A stretch of DNA of 64,000 nt, from contig NZ_PKQP01000002.1 in assembly GCF_002887735.1 (NCBI RefSeq), forward strand, positions 124,001-188,000, given 5' to 3'. The notes under the pieces are model-generated. The model was not told where the DNA came from, did no database searches, and saw only the letters and a list, made by a program, of their open reading frames with translations. The stretch comes from Stenotrophomonas bentonitica (lineage in GTDB: Bacteria > Pseudomonadota > Gammaproteobacteria > Xanthomonadales > Xanthomonadaceae). A program made the translations under genes and the position numbers. Of the stretch, positions 21,357 through 30,788 are shown in pieces. Each line of letters begins with the position of its first letter. Position 1 is the first letter of the stretch.

Positions 21357-21388
21357 CGAAAACGGCGGCCTCGCGGTCGCCGTTTTCG
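21357..21388. terminator. bidirectional terminator between symporter and regA
   Basis: CGAAAACGGCG pairs with CGCCGTTTTCG, with further pairing towards a TCGC loop. A and T runs on either side allow it to serve both converging units. Confidence 0.82.
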
Positions 21389-21417
21389 TCTTCATGCGCG
21401 GTGCTGCAACGGGCCGG

Positions 21418-22002
21418 TCACCGGCTCGGATCGCGCTCCGGGCTGGGCCGCTTGGCCAGCTTGCGCTGCAGCGAGCGCCGGTGCATGCCGAGCAGGCGCG
21501 CGGCGGCGGAGACGTTGCCGCCGGTCTCATGCATCGCCTGCTGGATGTGCTCCCACTGCAGCCGGCTGATCGGCGTCATCGCATCGGGCGGTTCCATGTC
21601 GCCATCATCGGCCGGGCCGTCGTCTTCCTCGCCGAGTGCGCGCAGGATCATCGGCACCGTGGCCGGTTTGGGCAGGTAATCGTCGGCGCCGAGTTTGATC
21701 GCTTCCACCGCGGTCGCGATGCTGGCATAGCCGGTCACCAGCAGGATCCGCATGTCTTCGCGCAGGGCGCGCAGCGGCTGGATCAAGGCCAGGCCGGACT
21801 CGGTGCCGAGCTTGAGATCGATCAACGCGTAGGCGGGCGGCTGCTGGCGGGCCAGCAGCAGCGCCGAGGCGGTGTCGCTGGCGGTGACGGTTTCCAGCCC
21901 CTTGCGGGCCAGGCTGCGCTGCAGCGTGCGCAGATACAGTTCGTCGTCGTCGACCAGCAGGCCGTGGCTGGCCTGACCGGGCGCGGGGGTGAAGGCGGTC
22001 AT
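21418..22002 (-). CDS. regA: RegA/PrrA/ActR-type response regulator
   Basis: The 194-residue protein has a receiver domain (acidic LLVDDDE, phosphorylated Asp62 in YALIDLKLG) and a short C-terminal Fis-type helix-turn-helix containing NVSAAARLLGMHRRSLQRKL, close to RegA. The long frame runs upstream, but the ATG at 22002 overlaps the partner kinase stop by 4 bases and fits the family length. RegA proteins control respiration, redox and carbon-metabolism genes. Its targets in this organism are unknown. Confidence 0.87.
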   Translation of the reverse strand: MTAFTPAPGQASHGLLVDDDELYLRTLQRSLARKGLETVTASDTASALLLARQQPPAYALIDLKLGTESGLALIQPLRALREDMRILLVTGYASIATAVEAIKLGADDYLPKPATVPMILRALGEEDDGPADDGDMEPPDAMTPISRLQWEHIQQAMHETGGNVSAAARLLGMHRRSLQRKLAKRPSPERDPSR

Positions 22003-23225
22003 GCGGAAGTCTCCCGTGGGGACAAGGGCAGGCGGAAGCCGACGCGGGTGCCGGCACCACTGGCCGGGCGCATCCACAGCTCGCCGTCCAGGCGTTCGAT
22101 GGTGGCGTGGGACAGCGCCAGGCCGACACCCATGCCGTCGGTCTTGCCGCTGTTGAACAAGGTGCCGGGCAACACGGCCTGGCGGGCATCGAACCCGTGG
22201 CCGTAGTCGCGCACTTCGCCGATCAGGTCATCGCCTTCGATGCGCAGCGACAGGTCCACCTGCGGGCGGTCGGCTTTCTCGCCGGCGTCGGCGGCATTGT
22301 TGAGCAGCACCATCAGCAGGTGCCCGATACCCGGGTCCAGCGGCAGGGTCAGCGGGGCATCTTCATTGCGATGCAGTGCGATGGTCGGCCGCACCAGCCG
22401 CCACTGTTCCAGCACCTGCGGCAAGGTCACCGCATCGCGGTCGGGGGCATCGCCTGCGGCGGGGCGGGCCAGTGCCAGCACGCGCTCGCGGCACTGCACC
22501 AGCAGCTCGCGCAGGGTTTCCACGTCATCACGGACCTCGCTGCTTTCGGTCTGGTCGGCGATGTCGTCGGCCAGCAGGGTCATGGTCGCCAGCGGGGTAT
22601 TGAGTTCATGCGCCACCGAGGCGGCGTGGGTGGCCAGGGCGACGATGCCTTCGTTGCGGACGAAGCGCTCGCGCAGCAGGGCCAGTTCGTGCTCGCGCTG
22701 GCGCAGGGCGATCGCCAGCCGGGTGGCGAACACCAGCACCACCGTTGCCGACAGCAGGAAGTTGCAGACCACGCCCCACTGCTGCATCTGCGCACCGGTG
22801 AAGTAGCCGCTGGGCAGTGGCAGGCCGAACACGCCGCTGACCGCGTAGCCGATCAGGCAGGCCGCCGCCACGGCCAGGGTCCAGCGCAGGGGCAGGGCGA
22901 GCGCAGCCAGGGCGATCAGGATCAGGAACAGCGAGCCGAAGGGGTTGGCGATGCCGCCACTCCAGCCGACCATCCAGGTCAGCACGGTGACATCCACCAG
23001 GATGTGGCCGAAGGCGGTGACCGGCGCGGTATCGGGGCCTTGCACACGCAGCTGCGCGTACAGGTTGAACAGGGTCAGCGCGGCGACGCCGGCCCACAGC
23101 GGCAGCTGCGGCAGTTCCAGGCCCAGCACCCAGGTGGCGACCAGGATCGTGGCGGCCTGGCCGGCCACGGCCAGCCAGCGCAGGCTGCACAGGGTGCGGA
23201 GAAAGGGGGCGTCGGTACCGGTCAT
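21999..23225 (-). CDS. regB: RegB/PrrB/ActS-type redox sensor histidine kinase
   Basis: The 408-residue kinase (ATG 23225) has about six N-terminal membrane segments. Between them stands GGIANPF (residues 90-96), which matches the ubiquinone-binding GGxxNPF heptad of RegB. The H-box VAHELNTPLAT gives His206, Cys245 in VQCRERV matches the redox-active cysteine region of RegB, and the ATP-binding part has LLNNAADAG. It overlaps regA by 4 bases. The signal is inferred to be the redox state of the quinone pool. Confidence 0.87.
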   Translation of the reverse strand: MTGTDAPFLRTLCSLRWLAVAGQAATILVATWVLGLELPQLPLWAGVAALTLFNLYAQLRVQGPDTAPVTAFGHILVDVTVLTWMVGWSGGIANPFGSLFLILIALAALALPLRWTLAVAAACLIGYAVSGVFGLPLPSGYFTGAQMQQWGVVCNFLLSATVVLVFATRLAIALRQREHELALLRERFVRNEGIVALATHAASVAHELNTPLATMTLLADDIADQTESSEVRDDVETLRELLVQCRERVLALARPAAGDAPDRDAVTLPQVLEQWRLVRPTIALHRNEDAPLTLPLDPGIGHLLMVLLNNAADAGEKADRPQVDLSLRIEGDDLIGEVRDYGHGFDARQAVLPGTLFNSGKTDGMGVGLALSHATIERLDGELWMRPASGAGTRVGFRLPLSPRETSA

Positions 23226-23357
23226 CACCGCACATCCTATGCGCTCCCGACAGCGCCTGCCTGCGACAATCGGCCGCATCGGGGCGGGGCGCCGTGCGGC
23301 GGGCGCTGAACATGAGCGCCGAGCAACGACAGACACCTACGTGCGCGCTGGGCGCGC

Positions 23358-23369
23358 TAAAATACGCCG
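23358..23369 (+). promoter_or_regulatory. possible -10 element giving a near-leaderless ispG mRNA
   Basis: TAAAAT at 23358-23363 lies only 6 bases before the ispG ATG at 23370, and no ribosome site is visible. If used, transcription would begin at or next to the start codon. The -35 region is GC-rich and weak. Confidence 0.4.
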
Positions 23370-24635
23370 ATGCATGACGCCGTGACCCGACCGACCCAAC
23401 CCGCCGACTCCGCCGTGTGGGCCCGCCGCCAGACCCAGCCCGTCCGTATCGGCGGCGTGGTCGTGGGTGGCGGCCATCCCGTGGTGGTGCAGTCGATGAC
23501 CAACACCGACACCGCCGATGTCGCCGCCAGCGTGAAGCAGGTGGCCGAACTGTGGCGCGCAGGCTCGGAGATGGTGCGGCTGACCGTCAACAATCCCGAG
23601 TCGGCTGCGGCCATCCCGCGGATCGTGGAAAAGCTGCAGATGATGGGGATCGATGTCCCCCTGATCGGCGACTTCCATTACAACGGCCACCAGTTGCTGA
23701 CCCAGGAGCCGGCCTGCGCCGAAGCCCTGGCCAAGTACCGGATCAATCCGGGCAACGTCGGCTTCGGCAAGAAGAAAGACACCCAGTTCGCGCAGCTGAT
23801 CGAATTTGCGATCCGCTACAACAAGCCGGTCCGCATCGGCGCCAACTGGGGCTCGCTGGACCAGTCGCTGGCGGCGCGCCTGATGGACGAGAACAGCCAG
23901 CGCGCGCAGCCCTGGGATGCCGGGCGCGTGCTGCGTGAGGCGCTGATCCGCTCGGCGCTGGATTCGGCCGAGACCGCCGTGGAACTGGGCCTGCCGCGCG
24001 ACCGCATTGTGCTGTCGGCCAAGGTCAGTGGGGTGCAGGAGCTGATCGCGGTGTACCGCGACCTGGCCCAGCGCTCGGATTTCGCGCTGCACCTGGGCCT
24101 GACCGAAGCCGGCATCGGCAGCAAGGGCATCGTCGCCTCGTCGGCGGCGCTGGCGGTGCTGCTGCAGGAAGGCATCGGCGACACCATCCGCATTTCGCTG
24201 ACCCCCGAACCGGGCCAGTCGCGCACCGCCGAGGTGATCGTCGCCCAGGAACTGCTGCAGACCACCGGGCAGCGGGCCTTCACGCCGCTGGTCACGGCCT
24301 GCCCCGGCTGCGGCCGGACCACCTCGGAGTTCTTCCAGGAGCTGGCCAAGGTCGTGCAGAACCATGTGCGCGAGAAAATGCCGCTCTGGAAGGTGAACCA
24401 CCCCGGCGCCGAAAGCATGACCCTGGCGGTCATGGGCTGCATCGTCAACGGGCCGGGCGAGTCGCGCCACGCCAACATCGGCATCTCCCTGCCGGGGACC
24501 GGCGAGACGCCGGCGGCGCCGGTCTTCGTGGACGGTGAAAAGACGGTCACCTTGCGCGGCGAGAACATCGCCCAGGACTTCGTGGCGCTGATCGACGATT
24601 ACGTCGAACGCACCTATGTCCGAACGCTCGGATAA
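23370..24635 (+). CDS. ispG: 4-hydroxy-3-methylbut-2-enyl diphosphate synthase
   Basis: The 421-residue iron-sulfur enzyme carries out the penultimate step of the non-mevalonate isoprenoid pathway. Family marks are [11 protein letters not shown] near the start, the cluster cysteines in CPGCGRT, and [11 protein letters not shown] near the C-terminus. The gene is divergent from regB and overlaps the next gene by 20 bases. Confidence 0.96.
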   Translation: MHDAVTRPTQPADSAVWARRQTQPVRIGGVVVGGGHPVVVQSMTNTDTADVAASVKQVAELWRAGSEMVRLTVNNPESAAAIPRIVEKLQMMGIDVPLIGDFHYNGHQLLTQEPACAEALAKYRINPGNVGFGKKKDTQFAQLIEFAIRYNKPVRIGANWGSLDQSLAARLMDENSQRAQPWDAGRVLREALIRSALDSAETAVELGLPRDRIVLSAKVSGVQELIAVYRDLAQRSDFALHLGLTEAGIGSKGIVASSAALAVLLQEGIGDTIRISLTPEPGQSRTAEVIVAQELLQTTGQRAFTPLVTACPGCGRTTSEFFQELAKVVQNHVREKMPLWKVNHPGAESMTLAVMGCIVNGPGESRHANIGISLPGTGETPAAPVFVDGEKTVTLRGENIAQDFVALIDDYVERTYVRTLG

Positions 24636-25344
24636 GCCGGCGGTGCTGGCTGCCCCGGAGGCGGCGGCCGGTTTCCGCCACTGGATGGGCCGCAACGCCT
24701 GGCGCTTCGTGCTGCTGTTCGTGGGCGTGCTGCTGCCCCTGGCCGGGTTCGTCGCCCTGGCCGATGAAGTCCATGAGCTGGAATCGATCTATTTCGATGC
24801 GCCGCTGCTGTGGAAGATGCATGGCCTGCATTCGCCGGGGCTGGACCAGTTCTTCGTGCTGCTCTCCAAACTGGGCTACGAGTGGTTCCTGATCCCGGCC
24901 GATGTGCTGATCGTGGTCCTGCTGGCCTGGCGCAAACGCTGGCGCGAGGCCAGTTTCGTGGCGATCTGCTTTGCCGGCTCGGCGCTGCTCAACCTGGGCA
25001 GCAAGCGCTTCTTCCAGCGCGACCGGCCCAGCCTGTGGGAATCCATCGCCCCGGAAAGCACCTTCAGCTTCCCCAGCGGCCATGCCATGGGCTCGATGAC
25101 CCTGGCCGTCACCCTGGTGCTACTGGCCTGGAACACCCGCTGGCGCTGGCCGGTCGCCTTCGCCGCGGTGACCTTTGCGGTGCTGGTCAGCCTGTCCCGG
25201 GTCTACCTCGGGGTCCATTACCCCTCCGACATCCTGGCCGGCTGGTGTGCCGCCCTGGTCTGGGTGGTAGGGTGCTTCCTGGTCATGTTCCGCCGTCGCC
25301 ATCCGTGGCGGCATGCCGCTGAGACGAATACGGCGGTAAACTAG
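24616..25344 (+). CDS. PAP2-family membrane phosphatase
   Basis: The 242-residue protein has about five or six membrane segments and all three phosphatidate-phosphatase motifs: [20 protein letters not shown] and [12 protein letters not shown]. The family includes undecaprenyl-pyrophosphate, lipid A and phosphatidylglycerol-phosphate phosphatases, and the sequence does not decide between them. Its 20-base overlap with ispG, an isoprenoid gene, makes an undecaprenyl-phosphate role attractive, but that is inference. Confidence 0.85.
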   Translation: MSERSDKPAVLAAPEAAAGFRHWMGRNAWRFVLLFVGVLLPLAGFVALADEVHELESIYFDAPLLWKMHGLHSPGLDQFFVLLSKLGYEWFLIPADVLIVVLLAWRKRWREASFVAICFAGSALLNLGSKRFFQRDRPSLWESIAPESTFSFPSGHAMGSMTLAVTLVLLAWNTRWRWPVAFAAVTFAVLVSLSRVYLGVHYPSDILAGWCAALVWVVGCFLVMFRRRHPWRHAAETNTAVN

Positions 25345-25544
25345 CCGAAAGCGGCATGAAAACGGGCGGCATCCATAGGCTGTTCCACTGGAACGGAAGA
25401 GGATGAGAGGCACAGGGGGGAGGGGCAGACAGCACGTCTGTGATGCGTGGAGCAGAACGCGATGATGGGGAGCCTGGTTCCTTGTGATCGACACATCCCG
25501 CGGCTAGGCTTGCCCCCGTTCACAGTGTTTGACGAGGTTGGCGG

Positions 25545-26192
25545 ATGACGATTCGAGTGTATCTGGTGGACGATCATGCTCTGGTGCGCACGGGCATGAA
25601 GATGATCCTCTCCAACGAGACCGACATCGAGGTGGTCGGTGAGGCGGAGAGTGGCGAAGATGCATTGCCGGATATCCGCCGACTGCGGCCCGACGTCGTG
25701 CTGTGCGATCTGCACCTGCCTGGCGTCAGCGGCATGGAAGTGACCGAGCGCGTGGTCCGTGGCGACCACGGTACCCGCGTGGTGATCGTCTCCGTCCTTG
25801 AAGATGGGCCGATGCCCAAGCGCCTGCTCGAAGCCGGTGCCTCCGGCTACATCGGCAAGGCCTGCGATGCCCAGGAACTGCTGCGTGCCGTGCGCGATGC
25901 AGCGCTCGGCCGTCGTTATCTCGGCAACAGCATCGCGCAGAACCTCGCGTTGTCGAACGTGGAAGGCAACCACTCGCCGTTCGACACCCTGTCCCCGCGC
26001 GAGCTGGAAGTGGCGCTGCTGTTGACCCAGGGCCTGCGCCAGGAAGACATCGCCAAACGCCTGAGCCTGAGCGCGAAGACCGTCAACACGCACAAGGCGC
26101 GCCTGTTCGAGAAAATGGGCATCAACGACAACATCGCGCTCGCGCGCATGGCCAGCCAGTACGGCCTGGTGGATCCGGCGCGCCCGATGTAA
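25545..26192 (+). CDS. gacA: GacA/UvrY-type response regulator
   Basis: The 215-residue protein has a receiver (VDDHALVRTG, phosphorylated Asp55 in LCDLHLPG) and a LuxR-type helix-turn-helix (LSPRELEVALLL, then LSAKTVNTHKARLFEKM). The linker with HSPFDTLSPRE and the C-terminal helix resemble GacA/UvrY rather than NarL. This family controls small regulatory RNAs that bind RsmA/CsrA. The sensor GacS is not in the window. The 200 bases upstream hold no gene and presumably its promoter. Confidence 0.82.
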   Translation: MTIRVYLVDDHALVRTGMKMILSNETDIEVVGEAESGEDALPDIRRLRPDVVLCDLHLPGVSGMEVTERVVRGDHGTRVVIVSVLEDGPMPKRLLEAGASGYIGKACDAQELLRAVRDAALGRRYLGNSIAQNLALSNVEGNHSPFDTLSPRELEVALLLTQGLRQEDIAKRLSLSAKTVNTHKARLFEKMGINDNIALARMASQYGLVDPARPM

Positions 26193-26213
26193 TCCACGCG
26201 TGGGATGCACGTA

Positions 26214-26243
26214 AAAAAACGCCCGGGCATGCCCGGGCGTTTT
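26214..26243. terminator. bidirectional terminator between gacA and eda
   Basis: AAAACGCCCGGGC pairs with GCCCGGGCGTTTT, a 12- to 13-bp stem with a minimal loop and A/T runs on both sides. It serves the converging gacA and zwf-eda units. Confidence 0.88.
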
Positions 26244-26246
26244 CGT

Positions 26247-26906
26247 TCAGTGCGCGCGGACCCGCGCCACGATCTTCGCGGCCTGGGCCGCGCTTTCGCG
26301 CACCTTGTCCCACTCGCCACGCTCGATCCAACCCCCCGGCACCATCCACGAACCACCGATGCAGACCACGTTTTTCTGCTCCAGGTATTCGGCGGCGGTG
26401 TCTTCGGTGATGCCGCCGGTCGGGCACAGCTTCAGATCCGGAATCGGACCGGCCAGGCCCTTGATCATTGCGAGCCCGCCCACGGCCGAGGCCGGGAACA
26501 GTTTGCACACCCGGAAGCCGCGCGCATACAGCGCCAGCATCTCCGTCGGCGACGCCGCACCCGGCACCACCGGCAGCGGCGCCTGCGCCAGCGCATCGGC
26601 CATGTGCGCCGGCGTACCCGGCGTGACCAGGAAATCGGCGCCCGCATCGATGGACTGCTGCATCTGCTCCACGGTCAACACCGTGCCCGCACCCACCACC
26701 ACATCCGGCAGCTCGCGCTTGAGCATGGCGAGCGCTTCCATCGCCACCGGCGTACGCAGCGTCAGCTCGATCGCCGGCAGCCCGCCCTCCAGCAACGCCG
26801 CACTGACCGCACGGGCCTGGTCCAGCGTATGCACGGTCACCACCGGCAGAATGCCGGCAGCCTTCAACAGGGTTTCAGCGCGTTTCTGATGTTCGGCGAT
26901 GCTCAT
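26247..26906 (-). CDS. eda: KDPG aldolase
   Basis: The 219-residue aldolase cleaves 2-keto-3-deoxy-6-phosphogluconate to pyruvate and glyceraldehyde 3-phosphate. Lys135 in RVCKLFPAS is the Schiff-base lysine and Glu47 in IELTLRT the catalytic acid. ATG 26906 was preferred over an upstream start because it matches the family N-terminus. The gene is last in the zwf operon but is separated from edd by 193 bases holding a long inverted repeat. Confidence 0.95.
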   Translation of the reverse strand: MSIAEHQKRAETLLKAAGILPVVTVHTLDQARAVSAALLEGGLPAIELTLRTPVAMEALAMLKRELPDVVVGAGTVLTVEQMQQSIDAGADFLVTPGTPAHMADALAQAPLPVVPGAASPTEMLALYARGFRVCKLFPASAVGGLAMIKGLAGPIPDLKLCPTGGITEDTAAEYLEQKNVVCIGGSWMVPGGWIERGEWDKVRESAAQAAKIVARVRAH

Positions 26907-26963
26907 GCGTTTCCAATCCTTCTTCCAATAAGTGCGACGCCACAACGCGCCGAAATGTGTCCG

Positions 26964-27071
26964 GAGGCAGCGGATGGCCCCAACCAGGACCGTTAAGCGG
27001 CATGGACGCCGCTTTACGAGCCCCCATGGATGGGTTCACGGCGCGTCCTGGTTGGGGCCGTGCGCTGCCTC
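26964..27071. repeat. 108-bp nested inverted repeat between edd and eda
   Basis: Outer arms GAGGCAGCG (26964-26972) and CGCTGCCTC (27063-27071) enclose perfect 15-bp arms GGCCCCAACCAGGAC (26976-26990) and its complement (27045-27059). Inside are two small hairpins, AAGCGGC/GCCGCTT (26995-27014) and a CCCAT/ATGGG pair near 27023-27034. CAACCAGGAC occurs again at 27071-27080. It does not have the GTAG end of the other palindromes here. It may protect or process the edd-eda mRNA, or be a decayed mobile repeat. Confidence 0.75.
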
Positions 27072-27099
27072 AACCAGGACACCTTACCGCTGCGTCAGC

Positions 27100-29016
27100 T
27101 CAGGCGTCCTTCGCCTCATGCGGCGCATCCGCCGCCGCCGCATCATGCCCAAGCTCGTATTCCGCATCGTAGTTCCAGATGCTGCCGTCATCGGCGGCCG
27201 GCCCACACGAAATCGACATCGCGCCCTGGTCGGCCGGGCCTACCAGACGGCGGCTCATCGCGAACAGATTGCGGCCCAGATCGTGCCCGGCCGGCGCAGT
27301 ATTCGGCGCCGGCTCGCGTGCGGCGAACTCCGCCGCATCCACCAGCAGCTCCAGCGTGCCGGCCTCACCATCCAGACGGATGATGTCGCCCTCGCGCACC
27401 CGCGCCAGCGGACCGCCGCGCGAGGCTTCCGGCGTCATGTGGATCGCGGCCGGGAACTTGCCCGAGGCACCGGACAGGCGACCATCGGTGACCAGCGCCA
27501 CGCGGCGGCCCTGGTTCTGCAGCAGGCCCAGCAGCGGCGCCAGCGAATGCAGCTCCGGCATGCCGTTGGCGCGCGGGCCCTGGTAACGCACCACCGCCAC
27601 GAAATCGTGCGGCAGCACACCGGCGGCGTGCAGCTTGTTCAGCACCTGCGGTGCATCGACCACCACGGCCGGCGCTTCGATCGTGCGGAACTGCGGCTTC
27701 ACCGCTGACAGCTTGATCAGCGAACGGCCAAGGTTGCCGCGCAGCAGGCGCAGGCCGCCCTGGGCTTCGAACGGATCGGCCACGCCACGCACCACGTCCG
27801 GATCGGCGCTCTCGCGCACGCCATCGATGTAGGTCAGCTTGCCGTCGCGCAGCGCCGGTTCCTGGCCGTACTGGTGCATGCCGCCTTCGGCCACGGTCTG
27901 CAGGTCGGCGTGCATCAGCCCGGCCTCCATCAACTCGCGGAACACGAACGCGGTGCCACCGGCGGCGGCGAAGCGGTTCACGTCGGCTTCGCCGTTCGGA
28001 TAGACGCGGGCCAGCAGCGGGATCAGCTGCGAGAGCTGGTCCATGTCGTCCCAGGTCAGCACGATGCCGGCCGCACGCGCCACCGCGATCCAGTGGATGG
28101 TGTGGTTGGTCGAGCCGCCGGTGGCCATCAGCGTGACCACCGCATTGACGATCGCGCGCTCGTCGATCAGCCGGCCGAGCGGACGGAAGTCATCGCCCAG
28201 TGCGCTGATTTCCAGCGCACGCACCGCTGCCTGGCGGGTCAGCGCATCGCGCAGCGGCGTATCGGGGTTGACGAACGAGGCGCCCGGCAACTGCACGCCC
28301 ATCGCTTCGAGCAGGGTCTGGTTGGAGTTGGCGGTGCCGTAGAAGGTGCAGGTACCGGCGCCGTGGTACGAGGCGGCCTCGGCCTCCAGCAGTTCCTCGC
28401 GGGTCGCCTGGCCGGCCGCATAGCGCTCACGCACTTCGGCCTTCTGCTTGTTCGGGATGCCCGGGGTCATCGGGCCGGCCGGCAGGAAGATCGCCGGCAG
28501 GTGGCCGAAGGCCAGCGCACCGATCAGCAGGCCGGGCACGATCTTGTCGCAGACGCCGAGGTAGACGCTGGCGTCGAACATGTCATGGCTCAGGCCGATC
28601 GCGGTGGACTGGGCGATCACATCGCGCGAGAACAGCGACAGCTCCATGCCGCCACGGCCCTGGGTGACACCGTCGCACATCGCCGGCACGCCACCGGCCA
28701 CCTGTGCGGTCGCGCCGAGTTCGCGCGCGGTTTCGCGCAGGATCTCCGGGTAGTGCTCGAACGGCTGGTGCGCCGAGAGCATGTCGTTGTACGCGGTGAT
28801 GATGCCCAGGTTGGGCGTCACGCCGCCGCGCAGGCGCGACTTGTCGGTCGGGCCGCACGCGGCGAACCCGTGGGCGAGGTTGCCGCAGCTCAGGCGCGAA
28901 CGGAACGGACCGTCGCGCAGCGCCGCGTCGACACCGGCCAGGTAGGCGGCGCGCGAGGCGACGCTGCGCTGGACGATGCGCTCGGTGATGGCATGGAGTT
29001 TGGGATGCAGGCTCAT
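27100..29016 (-). CDS. edd: 6-phosphogluconate dehydratase
   Basis: The 638-residue iron-sulfur dehydratase of the IlvD/Edd family converts 6-phosphogluconate to KDPG. Likely cluster cysteines are Cys156 in [10 protein letters not shown] and Cys223 in [15 protein letters not shown]. The length and the neighbours zwf, pgl and eda select Edd over IlvD. It starts 45 bases downstream of the pgl stop on the minus strand. Confidence 0.95.
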   Translation of the reverse strand: MSLHPKLHAITERIVQRSVASRAAYLAGVDAALRDGPFRSRLSCGNLAHGFAACGPTDKSRLRGGVTPNLGIITAYNDMLSAHQPFEHYPEILRETARELGATAQVAGGVPAMCDGVTQGRGGMELSLFSRDVIAQSTAIGLSHDMFDASVYLGVCDKIVPGLLIGALAFGHLPAIFLPAGPMTPGIPNKQKAEVRERYAAGQATREELLEAEAASYHGAGTCTFYGTANSNQTLLEAMGVQLPGASFVNPDTPLRDALTRQAAVRALEISALGDDFRPLGRLIDERAIVNAVVTLMATGGSTNHTIHWIAVARAAGIVLTWDDMDQLSQLIPLLARVYPNGEADVNRFAAAGGTAFVFRELMEAGLMHADLQTVAEGGMHQYGQEPALRDGKLTYIDGVRESADPDVVRGVADPFEAQGGLRLLRGNLGRSLIKLSAVKPQFRTIEAPAVVVDAPQVLNKLHAAGVLPHDFVAVVRYQGPRANGMPELHSLAPLLGLLQNQGRRVALVTDGRLSGASGKFPAAIHMTPEASRGGPLARVREGDIIRLDGEAGTLELLVDAAEFAAREPAPNTAPAGHDLGRNLFAMSRRLVGPADQGAMSISCGPAADDGSIWNYDAEYELGHDAAAADAPHEAKDA

Positions 29017-29061
29017 TGGCTACCGGCTATGAGAAGGCGAACGGAACAACACCGGGGCAAC

Positions 29062-29784
29062 TCAGTCACACCAGTGGACGCGCAGTTTCGCGCCGTCGAG
29101 ATCGATCGCGTTGAGGATGGGATACAGCTGCGGATTGTTGCTTTCCAGCGCGTGCTTGAGCACTTCCAGCTTCTGCTTGCCGCGCAGCAGCAGCAGGCGC
29201 TGGCGGCTCTGCTTCAAGCCGTGCGGGGTGAGGGTGATGCGCAGCGGCCACTGGTTGGCACCGGGGCAGCCGGTGGCATCCAGCGCCGCGTAGGGCAGGG
29301 TGCTTTCCAGTGCCCGGGTCAGGTCCTTCGACCCCGGGAACAGCGACGCAGTGTGGCCGTCGTTGCCCATGCCCAGCACGCTCAGGCACGGCCGCTGGCT
29401 GTGCTGGGCCTGCAGGTTGGCGCTGTAGACGCACTCGGGCAGCGGTTTGCCGACCCGCACCAGCGGATCGAAATGCGCGCCTTCGGCACGGGTCAGGAAG
29501 CTCTCCTTCACCAGCCAGGCATTGCTGTCGCGATCCTGCGGCGACAGCCAGCGCTCATCGACCAGGCTCACTTCCACCCGGTCCCATTGCACGTCCAGCT
29601 CGGCCAGCGCCTGGTAGACCGGTGCCGGCGTGGTGCCGCCGGAGAGCAGCATGCGCGCGCGGCCGAATTCGGCGATGTCGCGGTTCAGCTCGGCCGCCAT
29701 TTCCGCGGCGACGGCCTCGATCCAGCCATCGGCATCGCCGTGGCGGATCAAGGTGAAACGTTCGGACGTATCCAGGGTATTCAT
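29062..29784 (-). CDS. pgl: 6-phosphogluconolactonase
   Basis: The 240-residue DevB-type lactonase has LLSGGTTPAPVYQAL, SLVDERWL and a GMGNDGHTASLFPGS loop. It hydrolyses the lactone product of zwf. The ATG at 29784 overlaps the glk stop by 4 bases. Confidence 0.94.
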   Translation of the reverse strand: MNTLDTSERFTLIRHGDADGWIEAVAAEMAAELNRDIAEFGRARMLLSGGTTPAPVYQALAELDVQWDRVEVSLVDERWLSPQDRDSNAWLVKESFLTRAEGAHFDPLVRVGKPLPECVYSANLQAQHSQRPCLSVLGMGNDGHTASLFPGSKDLTRALESTLPYAALDATGCPGANQWPLRITLTPHGLKQSRQRLLLLRGKQKLEVLKHALESNNPQLYPILNAIDLDGAKLRVHWCD

Positions 29785-30788
29785 GCAGTGCCTCCCGGCA
29801 GATCGCGTTCCACATCCGCCGCATACGCGGCCGCGCCGAGCAGGCCGGGGCTGGGGTGCATCACGGCCAGTGACGGCACCTTGGACATGATCGAAGAGAA
29901 GCGGCCCTTGTGTTCAAAGCGCTGGCGGAAGCCGGAGTGCTGCAGCGAATCGAGCATCTTCGGCACCAGCCCGCCGGTCAGGAACACGCCATCCCAAGCG
30001 CCCTGCATCAGCACCAGATCGCCAGCGATCGCGCCGAACACCGCGCAGAACACATCCACGGTGCGCATGGCCTGCGGGTCGCCATGCAGCGCCCGCGCGG
30101 TGACGTCCACCGGCTGCAGCTGGCCCGGGTCGATATCGGCCATCTCGCACACGGCGCGATGGATGTTGACCAGGCCGGGGCCGCAGATCAGGCGTTCGTT
30201 GGAGACACGGCCGAACTGTTCGGACAGGATCTCCAAGATGCGGATTTCTTCCGGCGTACCCGGCGGGAAGCTGACGTGGCCGCCTTCGGTTTCCAGCGGA
30301 TAGCAGCGGCCATGGCGCAGGATCAGCCCGCCCACGCCCAGCCCGGTGCCCGGGCCGATCACCGCGTAGTTGCGCGGCTGGCCCGGCTTGCCCGGCACCC
30401 ACGCCGCGCCGCCGACCTGGATCACGTCCTGCGGCTGCAGCAGCGAAATCGCCATCGCCTGGGCGGCGAAGTCATTGATCAGGTGCAGGTCGTCGAAGCC
30501 GAGCATGTGCGCGGTGCGGATGCGCGAGATCACCCACGGGTGATTGGTGATGCGTGCCTCGTCACCGTCGACACGGCCGGCCACGGCGAACACACCGCGC
30601 TTGGCTTCGGCGCCGATCTGCTCGAGGTAGTGCCGTGCGGCTTCACCGAGCGAGGGGAAGTCAGCGACCGCGAATTCGCGGATGCTGTCCTGCTGCAGCG
30701 GCGCGGCCAGCGAGGTATCGGCCAGGGCGAAGCGTGCATTGGTACCGCCGATATCCGCGACGAGGACCGGCTGGGACAACACCGTCAT
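29781..30788 (-). CDS. glk: glucokinase
   Basis: The 335-residue kinase has the phosphate-binding LVADIGGTNARFAL at the N-terminus, LINDFAAQAMAI with the catalytic Asp, and GPGTGLGVGGLI. It makes glucose 6-phosphate in the cytoplasm. The frame is open 47 codons further upstream inside zwf, but ATG 30788 overlaps the zwf stop by 4 bases and fits the family. Its place in the operon means imported free glucose enters the Entner-Doudoroff route directly. Confidence 0.95.
   Translation of the reverse strand: MTVLSQPVLVADIGGTNARFALADTSLAAPLQQDSIREFAVADFPSLGEAARHYLEQIGAEAKRGVFAVAGRVDGDEARITNHPWVISRIRTAHMLGFDDLHLINDFAAQAMAISLLQPQDVIQVGGAAWVPGKPGQPRNYAVIGPGTGLGVGGLILRHGRCYPLETEGGHVSFPPGTPEEIRILEILSEQFGRVSNERLICGPGLVNIHRAVCEMADIDPGQLQPVDVTARALHGDPQAMRTVDVFCAVFGAIAGDLVLMQGAWDGVFLTGGLVPKMLDSLQHSGFRQRFEHKGRFSSIMSKVPSLAVMHPSPGLLGAAAYAADVERDLPGGTA

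Noticed and set aside
27874..30303. Open frame of 809 codons on the plus strand
   Set aside because: It is antisense to edd, pgl and part of glk, all of which have strong family motifs.
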